Positions 46,863-55,893 of a stretch of DNA of 64,000 nucleotides are shown here, piece after piece. Made by a program: the position numbers and the translations under genes. The notes below the pieces were generated by a model that saw only the letters and a list, made by a program, of their open reading frames with translations, searched no databases and had not been told where the DNA came from. How positions within the stretch are numbered: position 1 is the stretch's first letter; the number at the start of each line of letters is the position of its first letter. Origin of the DNA: Candidatus Rifleibacterium amylolyticum (GTDB taxonomy: Bacteria > Muiribacteriota > Ozemobacteria > Ozemobacterales > Ozemobacteraceae); contig JAACJG010000017.1 in the NCBI GenBank assembly GCA_009917695.1, positions 62,001 to 126,000 of the forward strand, read 5' to 3'.

Positions 46863-46891
46863 CTGGCATGTTGTGGCGGGAATTGTATAAT
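46863..46891 (+). promoter_or_regulatory. Candidate sigma-70 promoter
   Basis: CTGGCA (46863-46868) and a perfect TATAAT (46886-46891) are separated by 17 bases and lie 33 bases before the chosen ATG at 46925. The divergent phospholipase D gene starts upstream at 46739. Confidence 0.55.
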
Positions 46892-46924
46892 GGTTGCAAC
46901 GATTGCATGGCAGGAGAGCATGGC

Positions 46925-49282
46925 ATGGAAGAAGCCTTTAAAATTACGCGCAGAGGATTTGCCGCGATAGTCATCAGCATACTGGTTTCAGCGGTGCTGT
47001 TTAAATTCAGATTTCCCGACATGATGCTGTTCAACGACTTTATCGAGCGTTTACTGACCGACAAACTAATGGTTCGCGTGATGGTATACGCAGTGCCGGT
47101 AATGCTGGCAGTCATGGTTTTTTTCATGCCATTTTCGGTATTTTTTCTCTACTGGTGCTCTACAGTCTATGCCGGCTACTACCTGCTGTCGGCGCCGGTT
47201 GAAGCGGTTGTATTACTGGTGTTGTTCGCCGTGCCGACACTGATGAACAGGTTTCAGGTCGTCAAATTTCCTGAAACCCAGACAATGCTTCCGGTAATCG
47301 GCGTATTGTACGTGCTGGTGGTAGTGCTTTCGATCATTTTTGGCAGTTTTGGCATCGAGAACCTGGCGGTAAAGATTCTGTTGCTGATGCCGGCGCTGCA
47401 CATACTTGCCATGCCGCCCGGAGACGATTCTCAGAGCCGCTTTCAGAGCGAAGCCGGACAGGTTACCAGCGGTTTGAGCTCTACTCAGAAAGCCCGCATG
47501 AAAAGTGCGATCAGAACGAACTGGTGGGAACTGCTAAGACCACACGTTGAATCAACGGCTCTCAATATCGCCGCTTTTTACGACAGGTTCAGCGCGATCA
47601 AAACCACATTCAGCCGGGAGACCCCGCACACGCATACGCGCGCACAGGACAACGCCCGCAATATGAATCTCGCCGCCCTCAAGAAGCGTGACCGCGATTT
47701 CAGCGAAAAGGCTTTTATCGAGCGCGTTGACGCAGTTTTTACGAATATTCAGGATGCCATTTACAGCCAGCAGATCGAAAAGATTCAGGCATTCGTTTCA
47801 GATGCGCTGTATGAGCAATTTCGCAGCCGCATCGAAGAGCAAAAAACGGCAGGAATACGTTATCAATACAGCGATCTGACACATGAGCCCTCGTCGATCG
47901 ATCATGTCTACTGCGACGGCAGCTTCGATGAAATACAGGTTCTCATCAAGGCTTCGCTCAAAGAATCGCTGATCGACAGCAAAACCGGCAAGGCGATCGG
48001 TGCCGGCAAAACCCGCAATTTTTACGAGTACTGGTCGTTCATTCGCCGGCCATCAGGAAAAACACTGAAGAAGCCCGGCCTGCTGGAAGGCAGCTGCCCG
48101 AACTGCGGTGCGCCGATTCAGATCGGGCAGGCCACCGTCTGCGGCGTCTGTAACTCATTTATACGTTCAGGCTATTATGACTGGGTTCTCGCCAAGATCA
48201 CCCAGGGCTGCGAATGGTCTTATTCTGATCCGACGCTGGTTCCGCTGTGGCGGCAACTCAAAACGGCCGACCCGGAATTCACCATTCATCAGATCGAAGA
48301 CCTTGCCGGCGTCATCTTCTGGAACCTGCGAATTGTCGAAATTACACGCCAGGTCGAACCTATTTTCAGGTTTGCCAACAGCGAATTTGCAACATATCTG
48401 ACCGAGGCCCTCAAAACTTCCGCCAGCACCGACCGCCACTGGTGGGAAAACATCGCACTCGCGACAGTCAGCCTGAAAGGCATTGTAATCGGCGATGGGC
48501 GCATCAGGCTCTATGTTCTCGTGGTCTGGAGCGGAATTCCCATTACGGCCAAGGCCGACGGCAGTATTGTCGAGCGCATCAGATATAATAAACCGATGCG
48601 CGACGTCATGGTTCTGAGCCGTGACAGCAAATGTAGAACCAATCAGAACAACACTCTGAGCAGCGCGCATTGTCACAGCTGCGGTGGCGCACTCAGCTCG
48701 AGCTTTGCCACCCAGTGCGCGTACTGCTCTTCCACCCTCAATGACGGCAGCGAGTGGCAGATCGAAAAGCTGCTGAAAGAGGACAGTCCAGAGTTTGCCG
48801 ATATTCTCGAGCGTAAGTCGGCAATCGTATCAGAGCGCTTTGCCGAGAACATGGCAGTCGAAGCCGCGAAAATAGCGGAACAGGTAAAGATCGAAGAAAC
48901 CAGATCGGGGCGTGACATCATAACCGTCATGGCGCAGGTGCTGCTGGCTGACGGAGTTATCGACGACGCCGAAATGAAGTTCGTCAGAGAAATGGCGAAG
49001 AAATACCACATGCCGCCAGAAGATCTCGAAGGCGTTCTCGAGGCGGTCAAGGCCCGCGAAATTCACTTTTTAAAGCCAAAAGTCGCCAAAGAGGCACTCG
49101 ATATTCTCAAGGGCGCGGTAAGCATGGCATTTGCCGACGGCGTGCTGGCGCCCGAAGAAGAGGCCGCGCTCGAAAGCGTCGCCAAAAAACTCGGCTATTC
49201 AGCAATAGATGTTAAACGCCTGGTCAAAGCCGAAGAGAAACTGCGCCGCCAGACCCGCCGGGCCCCGCTGAAGATAACATAA
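46925..49282 (+). CDS. Membrane-anchored protein with Tim44-like, zinc-ribbon and TerB-like domains
   Basis: The start is at ATG 46925 with AGGAG eight bases upstream; 785 residues. An N-terminal group of hydrophobic segments (about 10-165) is followed by a Tim44-like region (SEKAFIERVDAVFTNIQDAI, then SDALYEQFRSRIEEQ). Next comes a zinc ribbon, CPNCGAP with CGVCNSF, then a second Tim44-like region (DWVLAKITQGCEW onward) and a second ribbon, CHSCGGAL with CAYCSSTL. A TerB-like domain closes it (ITVMAQVLLADGVIDDAEMK and VSMAFADGVLAPEEEAALES). Paired Asp-Gly-x-[IL] segments are typical of TerB, a probable metal-binding fold. The role is unknown. TerB also appears in the nearby MoxR protein. Confidence 0.78.
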   Translation: MEEAFKITRRGFAAIVISILVSAVLFKFRFPDMMLFNDFIERLLTDKLMVRVMVYAVPVMLAVMVFFMPFSVFFLYWCSTVYAGYYLLSAPVEAVVLLVLFAVPTLMNRFQVVKFPETQTMLPVIGVLYVLVVVLSIIFGSFGIENLAVKILLLMPALHILAMPPGDDSQSRFQSEAGQVTSGLSSTQKARMKSAIRTNWWELLRPHVESTALNIAAFYDRFSAIKTTFSRETPHTHTRAQDNARNMNLAALKKRDRDFSEKAFIERVDAVFTNIQDAIYSQQIEKIQAFVSDALYEQFRSRIEEQKTAGIRYQYSDLTHEPSSIDHVYCDGSFDEIQVLIKASLKESLIDSKTGKAIGAGKTRNFYEYWSFIRRPSGKTLKKPGLLEGSCPNCGAPIQIGQATVCGVCNSFIRSGYYDWVLAKITQGCEWSYSDPTLVPLWRQLKTADPEFTIHQIEDLAGVIFWNLRIVEITRQVEPIFRFANSEFATYLTEALKTSASTDRHWWENIALATVSLKGIVIGDGRIRLYVLVVWSGIPITAKADGSIVERIRYNKPMRDVMVLSRDSKCRTNQNNTLSSAHCHSCGGALSSSFATQCAYCSSTLNDGSEWQIEKLLKEDSPEFADILERKSAIVSERFAENMAVEAAKIAEQVKIEETRSGRDIITVMAQVLLADGVIDDAEMKFVREMAKKYHMPPEDLEGVLEAVKAREIHFLKPKVAKEALDILKGAVSMAFADGVLAPEEEAALESVAKKLGYSAIDVKRLVKAEEKLRRQTRRAPLKIT

Positions 49283-49389
49283 TATGACCCGAATGCCACT
49301 AAGTTAACAAAAAGTCCAGTAAAGATTCAGTCTTAGGTGGGATTGCCTATCTTGCATAGATTTGCAGCAACAAAATATGACTGCTTACC

Positions 49390-49460
49390 CGTGCTCAGCA
49401 AAGCGGTGCTCGTAATCGAAAAATCAACAGCGCAAATCGATTACGATTACGACAACGATT
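49390..49460. repeat. Dispersed GATTACG hairpin repeat, copy 3
   Basis: CGTGCTCAGCAAAGCGGTGC then TCGTAATCGAAAAATC, and ATCGATTACGATTACG further on, give an imperfect hairpin. It matches the elements at 9231-9331 (inverse) and 21581-21646. It sits between the convergent TerB and transglutaminase genes. Confidence 0.72.
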
Positions 49461-49471
49461 AAGAGCAGATA

Positions 49472-51331
49472 TCAGCCAAGGCGGGTGAGGACGTGTTGCA
49501 GGAACTGCAGGAACTTTTTCGTGTCGTCGACGCCAGCTTTGTGCCCTCCGTATAGTTCAGCTTCGAAACAGCGGGCGGCGGCCTGGCCGTCGGCGGGTCT
49601 GAAATTGAGTTCGAGGCAGATGCGGTCGAAGTATTCGCCGGGCGTCTCGTGCTCGCTGCGCGGCAGCACGCCGCGGTCGGCCATGATCTCGGTAAAACTG
49701 TTGAACAACCTGATAACGTCTGAACCGGCCAGCACAAAATCACTCATTGTCAGCATTTTTTCGATATTCTGCCGGAATTCTTCCTGATTCTGCTGTTCTG
49801 TTTTTTCTTCGGCGGCGGCGCCGAAAAAGATTTTCTGCAGCCATTTCAGCAGTTGTTCAAACTTCTTTACTGCAAGCCAGCAGAATGCAATGATGCAGAA
49901 TAATGCCAGAACCGTTTTCACAGCAGCCTTTATCAGATAACCGTATTCGGCAGTCTGCTTTTTAAAAAGCTTTTCAGCCTCTTCGCGCTGATGTTTTTCG
50001 ACACGCGCCCTGTCTTTGACTACTGTTCCCGGGGTTTGCGCCTGGTCAAAGTTACCCGATGACACTTTAGTCTGTGTCATACGCGGCGGTTCATCTGATG
50101 CAAACGACTCATGCGTATCATCGGTATTGTCTGACCCGTTATTTTGAGAAGAATAACGCTGCGCGTTTTCCTGTTTCAGACGTTCTTTAATGGCATCGAG
50201 ACTGGCTTTCTGAGGCAGCGGCACACCTGGAGTGATTGCCGGCTCTGCTTCGCCACGCTGCGGTTGCACATCGACAATTTTCCAGCCGCCGGTGGTAAGG
50301 ATTTCGGCCCATGCATGCGCCATGCCGGAGGTTACGAAAAAACGGTTGTCGCGCTTTTTATCGGTGACGTAACCGCCGGCGACGCGGGCCGGAATACCAC
50401 GCATACGGCAGAGCAGAACCAGCGACGAGGCAAAATGCTGGCAATGACCGGTCATCGAGTTGAGCAGAAAATGCCTGACCGGGTGTTCGCCTCTGTTCAT
50501 CACATAATCAGCCTTATATTCGCCATGCGACCCGAGAAAATCAGCTATTGCAAGCACTGTTGGTGCGCCTGGCTGCGCATCCTGTGCTACCCGACCCGAA
50601 ATTTCAAGCAGTTCTGCTCCCATCAGCGGACTGGTCGAAAGATATGGGCTGTCGGCTGAAGCCTCAGCGATAACATCAGATGGAGCAAGAGTCAGTTGAG
50701 GCAGATATTCGATTTCGAACTCATCACCAACCGCTATGGTTTTTTCAAGTGCTATACTGCCATCTCGCATTGCGCAGAATTTAAGAGGCCCGGCAAGATT
50801 TTTAAGAACCGGCACATGTAGAAGCCTTTCCTCGTAGTTGCAGAAAAAGTTAATATCAGCGGTCTGTGACTGTTGCAAAGACGAAGTTTCAGTAAAAGCG
50901 AATTCCGGCCAGTTCTTATCTGGCACCCGGCCGAACCAGCTTTCCATACCGGTGTCGGTAAAGCGTTCAAAGGTGGCAGAGCGCAGGTAAACAAGGCCGG
51001 GCGACGACCCCGAACGAGGTTCGAAAGTACAGACCAGTTCTTTGATCAGTTCATCTTCAGAAGTTATTGGTGTTCGCTGCTGCGGCGAAAATTGCATACC
51101 GGCGAGGCCTTTTACCGGTATTCGCCGACTGGCGGCAGCGCCCTGCCCGGCTCCGGGAGACCTGCTATAATATCGCGTCAAGTCAGGGTCATCCATAAAA
51201 AGCAACAGAACCAGGTAAATCGGCAGGCTGATCAGCAGAGCTGCCAGCAGCAGCACCTTATCGGTCACTCCCGGCTTATCGTCGATATTTATGCCTTCTA
51301 CTACATGATCCTGTTGGTAATCTTCATTCAT
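49472..51331 (-). CDS. Membrane-anchored transglutaminase-like protein (TgpA-related)
   Basis: ATG at 51331 overlaps the DUF58 stop by eight bases; a GTG three codons earlier is also possible. 619 residues. One membrane segment lies near residue 30-50 (VLLLAALLISLPIYLVLLLF), followed by a periplasmic part with the transglutaminase triad: MTGHCQHFASSLVLLCRMRG (Cys), SGMAHAWAEIL (His) and KIVDVQPQRG (Asp). A second membrane segment follows near 465 (AAVKTVLALFCIIAFCWLAV), and the cytoplasmic tail ends in a DUF4129-like region. With DUF58 and MoxR it forms the widespread MoxR-DUF58-transglutaminase operon, whose function is poorly known but envelope-related. Confidence 0.88.
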   Translation of the reverse strand: MNEDYQQDHVVEGINIDDKPGVTDKVLLLAALLISLPIYLVLLLFMDDPDLTRYYSRSPGAGQGAAASRRIPVKGLAGMQFSPQQRTPITSEDELIKELVCTFEPRSGSSPGLVYLRSATFERFTDTGMESWFGRVPDKNWPEFAFTETSSLQQSQTADINFFCNYEERLLHVPVLKNLAGPLKFCAMRDGSIALEKTIAVGDEFEIEYLPQLTLAPSDVIAEASADSPYLSTSPLMGAELLEISGRVAQDAQPGAPTVLAIADFLGSHGEYKADYVMNRGEHPVRHFLLNSMTGHCQHFASSLVLLCRMRGIPARVAGGYVTDKKRDNRFFVTSGMAHAWAEILTTGGWKIVDVQPQRGEAEPAITPGVPLPQKASLDAIKERLKQENAQRYSSQNNGSDNTDDTHESFASDEPPRMTQTKVSSGNFDQAQTPGTVVKDRARVEKHQREEAEKLFKKQTAEYGYLIKAAVKTVLALFCIIAFCWLAVKKFEQLLKWLQKIFFGAAAEEKTEQQNQEEFRQNIEKMLTMSDFVLAGSDVIRLFNSFTEIMADRGVLPRSEHETPGEYFDRICLELNFRPADGQAAARCFEAELYGGHKAGVDDTKKFLQFLQHVLTRLG

Positions 51332-52658
51332 GCCTGTCACGTGCCTGTACTGTTTCGCTGCGCGATGGCAGCAACAGGAACTCGAGATTCATTTCGCTCA
51401 GTCGCTGTTTAAACTCGTCTTTGCTGACGGTAATGCCAGTGTCTTCAGAAAACCTTGCCTGATCGGTATCATCAATAGCCCACAGCGATACTCTGGCACC
51501 GCGGGCCTGCAGGGTCAGCAGACCGCCAAGAAGTTCATCTACCGGCAGATGAATCGTCTGGCTCAAAAAAATCACGATGGTGCCGGGGCCGGCTTTGTTG
51601 AGGGCAAGACTGAGCAACTGCTGAAGACCGCCATCTTCGGCAGGTTTAAGGTCGGCAAGTAACTCGGTCATGAAGCCATAAACCGGGGTAGAGCCGCCCA
51701 GTCTGATATGTTGCGCGACATCATCGATGCACAGACCCAGAGCGGCCGGCAGGCCACGCTGGCAGGTTTCCCCGATAATCGCGGCAGCGATGCGCAGAAG
51801 ACGTTTCATGGTGTTGCCGAACCCAAACCCGCGCAGTTGCCGGCGATCGGTGTGAACCAGCACGAGCACGTCGGGGCGGGTGTCGCGCTCAAATTGCTTG
51901 ATGACCGGGCGGCCGGTCTGAGCTGTTTTAAGCCAGCTCATCGCTCTGATATCATCTCCGGCGACGTATTCTTTGATGCCGTAAAAGTCCATGCCATGGC
52001 CGGCAAGGCTCGACCGGCTGTCGCCGATTGGCGTCAGCGCGTTGGCCTTGACCAGGTCGAGATCTTCGGGAACTGGTGGATTGAGCCAGACTTTGAGCGG
52101 GGTTTTGAGCTGAAAGACCCTTTTTTCTTCAAAAAAGTTGAAGGGGTCGCGCACGGTCAGAACGGCCGGGCCGATGTTGAAATTACCGTAGCCGCGGTTC
52201 AGGCGATGGCGATAAGTGATTATGGCACTGCCGTTGCCGGCGAAGTCTTCAGCCTTAAGCAGAATTTCCGGGCTGCTGAGCACATCGACAGCGGGAAAGT
52301 CATCCTGCAGAAAGGCATGTGGAAAGGGCAAAAGATTGTTGTAGTGAACAAGCAGATCGACTTTGATGTCTTCGTTCTCCAGGCAGATAGACGGCATTTC
52401 GCGGTTGACCAGCCGGAAACCGCGAACGGCGGCTTTAACATAAAGGCGCGACAGCAGGATAACCACCAGAGGGAAAATCACGAGAATCAGCGCTTTAAAA
52501 TTGAAGCCAGAACTGGTGTTGCCGGGCATGAAAGCGAGCAACCCGGCGACCATCATCAGCAGCAGCAGATTGCGAACCCGGTTGGTGGGATCGCTTAACA
52601 ATCTCAAAACGCCGCTGAAACCACCGGCCAGTGTATGGTGAACTCCCCACATCTGCAT
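51324..52658 (-). CDS. DUF58 family protein
   Basis: A 444-residue protein with two N-terminal membrane segments (NLLLLMMVAGLLAFMPG and ALILVIFPLVVILLSRLYV). A beta-rich part follows, then the DUF58 motif YGIKEYVAGDDIRAMSWLKT with RPVIKQFERDTRPDVLVLVH. The last part looks like a vWA-like fold (VLVLVHTDRRQL, then GTIVIFLSQTIHLP). DUF58 proteins are nearly always encoded next to MoxR ATPases and transglutaminases, as here. MoxR stops ten bases upstream and the transglutaminase overlaps its end. AAGG lies before the ATG. Confidence 0.9.
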   Translation of the reverse strand: MQMWGVHHTLAGGFSGVLRLLSDPTNRVRNLLLLMMVAGLLAFMPGNTSSGFNFKALILVIFPLVVILLSRLYVKAAVRGFRLVNREMPSICLENEDIKVDLLVHYNNLLPFPHAFLQDDFPAVDVLSSPEILLKAEDFAGNGSAIITYRHRLNRGYGNFNIGPAVLTVRDPFNFFEEKRVFQLKTPLKVWLNPPVPEDLDLVKANALTPIGDSRSSLAGHGMDFYGIKEYVAGDDIRAMSWLKTAQTGRPVIKQFERDTRPDVLVLVHTDRRQLRGFGFGNTMKRLLRIAAAIIGETCQRGLPAALGLCIDDVAQHIRLGGSTPVYGFMTELLADLKPAEDGGLQQLLSLALNKAGPGTIVIFLSQTIHLPVDELLGGLLTLQARGARVSLWAIDDTDQARFSEDTGITVSKDEFKQRLSEMNLEFLLLPSRSETVQARDRHE

Positions 52659-52667
52659 TCTTAGCCT

Positions 52668-54035
52668 TTACCTGCCGCTGTCTTTAACAACCGGAACCGG
52701 CACGCTTTTACTCACAGCAGAAACGATATCGTTGGCAGTGACTCGCTTGACCAGAGCATGCGGCTGCAGCACCAGGCGATGTGCAAAAACCGGGCCGACC
52801 AGCATTTTGATATCGTCAGGAATCACGTAATTTCTGCCACAGACACAGGCCCAGGCTCTTACCGCTCCCATCAATGCAATCGAGGCGCGCGGGCTTGGCC
52901 CGAGAACAAGTTCTGGGTGCTGACGCAATGCTTCGGCCAGCGCGAGAATGTAGTCGAGCAGTTCCTGCGATATGGCAACCTTTTCGCGAATGTACTGTTG
53001 AATCGATCTGAATTCGCGCCGACTGACAATGGGACGCAGAGCGGCCAGCGGGTTGCCGCTGCGGCGGGCGGTCAGCATGTCGCGCTCGTGGCTGCGATCT
53101 GGGTAGCCCATGCTGAGCTTGAGCAGAAAACGGTCGAGCTGAGCTTCCGGCAGCGGATAGGTGCCGTGCTGTTCGACCGGGTTCTGGGTGGCGAGCACGA
53201 AGAACACGTTGGGTATGGCGAAAGCAGCGCCATCGATCGAAACCTGGCGCTCTTCCATGACTTCGAGCAGGCTTGACTGCGTTCGCGGCGTAGCACGATT
53301 GATTTCATCTGCCAGAAAAATATTGGTAAATACCGGCCCACGCTTGAAAGAGAATGAAGAATCGGCAGGGTTATAGATCATTGTGCCGGTAACATCCATT
53401 GGCAGCAGATCTGGCGTAAACTGCACGCGTTTAAAATTGCAGTCGATGGTTGCAGCCAGCGCCCGCGCCAGCATGGTTTTGCCGGTGCCGGGCACGTCTT
53501 CGAGAAGAGCATGTGAGTTGGCGAGAGCCGCAGTGAGAACCTGTTTGATCACTTCGGTTTTGCCAACTATGACTTTTTCAATGTTGCCGATGATTTTGGC
53601 GATAAGTGGTGCCGGATCAAAGTTTGCGAGATCGCTGATATCGGCATTGTCATCGAGAATTTCGTCTTTGCTGGTATTGCACAGAATGGTGATTTCCTGC
53701 ATACGGCGACGATACCAGTCGTCTTCGATTTTAAGCACTTCTTTGAGCGCGAACAGGTGCTTTTTTTCGAGTTCGCTGAGAACGCCGTCAGCGCTGGCAT
53801 AGTCGCAGGCGCTCAAGAACAGAGCTTTGCCGTCGAAGTGTCGCGGGGCATCCTGCGCAGCATCGGCAGCGGCGATAGACTCGTGCAGCTGCTGTTCAAC
53901 CTTTGTCTTGCTTATCCCAAGAAGGTCAGCCAGTTTGATAATCTTCTGCTTGTCTGTCTCATCGAGACGCTTGTCGCGCAATGCCTCGATCAGCAAAAGT
54001 TTCATGGTGTCGGCAGCGCTCAGTTCCTTGTTCAT
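52668..54035 (-). CDS. MoxR-type AAA+ ATPase with N-terminal TerB-like domain
   Basis: A 455-residue protein. Residues about 1-115 are helical and TerB-like, with IEALRDKRLDETDKQKIIKL and LSACDYASADGVLSELEKKH (the acidic Asp-Gly-x-Leu segment). The rest is a MoxR ATPase: EDVPGTGKTMLARALA (Walker A), IFLADEINRATPRTQSSLLE (Walker B), VLATQNPVEQHGTYPLPEAQ and LGPSPRASIALMGAVRAWA (sensor 2 region). MoxR proteins act as chaperone-like remodelers of vWA partners. A TerB head on MoxR is unusual and hints at metal-responsive control (inference). GAGGGAG precedes the ATG, and a promoter lies at 54076-54104. Confidence 0.88.
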   Translation of the reverse strand: MNKELSAADTMKLLLIEALRDKRLDETDKQKIIKLADLLGISKTKVEQQLHESIAAADAAQDAPRHFDGKALFLSACDYASADGVLSELEKKHLFALKEVLKIEDDWYRRRMQEITILCNTSKDEILDDNADISDLANFDPAPLIAKIIGNIEKVIVGKTEVIKQVLTAALANSHALLEDVPGTGKTMLARALAATIDCNFKRVQFTPDLLPMDVTGTMIYNPADSSFSFKRGPVFTNIFLADEINRATPRTQSSLLEVMEERQVSIDGAAFAIPNVFFVLATQNPVEQHGTYPLPEAQLDRFLLKLSMGYPDRSHERDMLTARRSGNPLAALRPIVSRREFRSIQQYIREKVAISQELLDYILALAEALRQHPELVLGPSPRASIALMGAVRAWACVCGRNYVIPDDIKMLVGPVFAHRLVLQPHALVKRVTANDIVSAVSKSVPVPVVKDSGR

Positions 54036-54075
54036 GGGTTCAGACTCCCTCTGCGGTAATTCATTTTATTGCGGT

Positions 54076-54104
54076 ATTATAAAGCAAAAACTGCGCAATC
54101 TCAG
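54076..54104 (-). promoter_or_regulatory. Candidate sigma-70 promoter for moxR operon
   Basis: On the minus strand CTGAGA (54104-54099) and a perfect TATAAT (54081-54076) are 17 bases apart, 40 bases before the MoxR ATG. The -35 overlaps the stop of the upstream DUF364 gene, so the MoxR group can be transcribed separately from the preceding operon. Confidence 0.5.
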
Positions 54105-54865
54105 CTTTTCTTTCTGAATGCGACTTTCTGGCCGGTGGAAAACATTTTGCCGTTTTCGGCACCCCTGATCAGGCGGGCTGCCCGTTCGACATCCTTGACC
54201 ACAAAACCGGAAAGGTCGTGTGCGCCATATTCGAACAGCACCGGCGCCAGTGTTGTCGAAGGCCCGACAATGGTGATTTTCTGAGCGTTCTTTGACAAGG
54301 CCAGATAGCGCGGCAGAGTTTTGTCGATGAAACTCGAACTGCCAATAAATACGAAATCGCTTTCGGGCATCAGATAGTCGGCAGCAGAAACAGGGTAATC
54401 GTCATCCTGTGGCAGTTCACCAGAGATGATCTTCATATCACAGACCGGTGCCAGCAGCGTCATAATATGCGGAAAATGGCCGAGTACAGTGACTTTTTTA
54501 CCGCGCACCTCATTTTGCGACATGATGAATGGGTCATAAATACGGTCTTCGACGTGCATTGAATCACTGATCGGAATGCCGGCTGCCTTCGCCACGGCGA
54601 GATTGTTGTAATAGGCATTGATGGCAGCCAGGCCAAGCGAGGCTTCGTAAAAGTTCCAGGAGCGGATACATTCGGCGACTTCGCGCAGAGTTGCTCCTTC
54701 CATATTTTTTGTAAACATCGGCATACGGTAATCATAAGCCCTGATTTCGGCGATACCAATGCCGCCATTGCTTCTGACATAAGCAAAACCGCTGCCGCGC
54801 ACGATTTCTTCGGCTTTCCAGTCTTCTGGAATACCAGCTATAAGGCGGTCATACAGTTCCCACAT
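54101..54865 (-). CDS. DUF364 family protein (putative metal-chelation domain)
   Basis: A 254-residue protein. WELYDRLIAGIPEDWKAEEI resembles the N-terminal DUF4213 part. EASLGLAAINAYYNN and KVTVLGHFPHIMTLLAPVCD, with PESDFVFIGSSSFIDKTLPR and ITIVGPSTTLAPVLFEYGA, match DUF364, an enolase-N-like plus Rossmann-like fold described as a putative heavy-metal chelation domain. Its ATG overlaps the ABC ATPase stop (TAATG), with AGGAGAGG upstream. It ends the three-gene unit GTPase, ABC ATPase, DUF364. A role in metal or metal-cofactor handling is inferred from the partners. Confidence 0.82.
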   Translation of the reverse strand: MWELYDRLIAGIPEDWKAEEIVRGSGFAYVRSNGGIGIAEIRAYDYRMPMFTKNMEGATLREVAECIRSWNFYEASLGLAAINAYYNNLAVAKAAGIPISDSMHVEDRIYDPFIMSQNEVRGKKVTVLGHFPHIMTLLAPVCDMKIISGELPQDDDYPVSAADYLMPESDFVFIGSSSFIDKTLPRYLALSKNAQKITIVGPSTTLAPVLFEYGAHDLSGFVVKDVERAARLIRGAENGKMFSTGQKVAFRKKS

Positions 54866-55893
54866 TATTCCTCTCCTTTTAAGGTATTCATGCTGATTTC
54901 ATCGCCATGTCTGAGCCGTGTGCGCAGACGCAGCAAAGTTGCATCGAGCGTTTCGATGGCATCGAGACAGTTCTTTTCTTCTTCGGAAGTTTCGATAATG
55001 CGACTGATACAGCCATTTTTAATGACCAGGCGCTTATCGGCGCTTAGCGCCAGCAGCGGGTCGTGTGTCGAAATGAAAACTATTTTTTCTTTCTGCGCGA
55101 GCAGTTTGATAGCCTGGCGCCGGTCGATACCGGCATTTTCGATTTCATCGATAAGAACCACCGGAGATGAGCTCATACAGGCAGTGTCGGCGATCATCAG
55201 AGCGCGCGACTGCCCGCCACTAAGCTGAGTTACCTTGGTGTCGAGGGCAAATTTTTCGCCGGCAAGTTCATTTGCACACTCGAAACATCTGGCAATGGCG
55301 TGTTCGGCATCTCGCGTCATACGACTGCCGGCGTGCATTTCGAGAAACTCTTTGACGGTGAGATCCATGACAAAATTCATGTTTTGCGAAAGCTGCGCTA
55401 CCAGCTTGCCTTCCATATCGAAGCGCTGGCCTTCATCAACTTCACGACCATCGACATGAATGCGCCTACCGGTCGGAGTATCGCCGTCGGCGAGGCACTC
55501 AATATCAGCGAGCAATCGACTTTTGCCAGAACCGGTCGGCCCGACGATACTGATAATTTCGCCGACTGTGGCTGTCCACTGGGTTATTTCAGGTTCGCCC
55601 GACTTGCCATGACCGCCGATTATGGTCAGCGACCTTATGGCAGCCGCGTCGGCGGCAACACGGCTGAATGCTTCGAGAAAGAGGCTGAATTCGCGCAGAA
55701 TCATGCCGCGGTCAAGCCCGAATTCGCTGATTGCCTCCTGATCACTGTGATCTAGAGCCTGCATCAGTGGCAGGTTCCAGTCGAGATCTTGCAGGCGCAG
55801 GTTCATAAAAAAGTCGCGGCAGATCGGGTGCTCGGCCAGAATCTGGTTGAGAGGCACCGCTATCGCCATTTCAAGATACTTTTCGGCGCTCAC
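54865..55893 (-). CDS. Soluble ABC-type ATPase with DUF1858-like N-terminus
   Basis: A 342-residue protein. Residues 1-75 include VPLNQILAEHPICRDFFMNL, similar to the short DUF1858/ScdA-N helical domain. An ABC ATPase follows: SIVGPTGSGKSRLLADIE (Walker A), a Q-loop region in LVAQLSQNMNFVMDLTVKEF, TQLSGGQSRALMIADTA (signature), SPVVLIDEIENAGIDRR (Walker B) and FISTHDPLLAL (H-loop). There is no membrane part or permease gene beside it, so it is probably not a standard transporter. The start is GTG, overlapping the GTPase stop as GTGA. The predicted role is energising metal or cofactor transfer with its neighbours (inference). Confidence 0.83.
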   Translation of the reverse strand: MSAEKYLEMAIAVPLNQILAEHPICRDFFMNLRLQDLDWNLPLMQALDHSDQEAISEFGLDRGMILREFSLFLEAFSRVAADAAAIRSLTIIGGHGKSGEPEITQWTATVGEIISIVGPTGSGKSRLLADIECLADGDTPTGRRIHVDGREVDEGQRFDMEGKLVAQLSQNMNFVMDLTVKEFLEMHAGSRMTRDAEHAIARCFECANELAGEKFALDTKVTQLSGGQSRALMIADTACMSSSPVVLIDEIENAGIDRRQAIKLLAQKEKIVFISTHDPLLALSADKRLVIKNGCISRIIETSEEEKNCLDAIETLDATLLRLRTRLRHGDEISMNTLKGEE

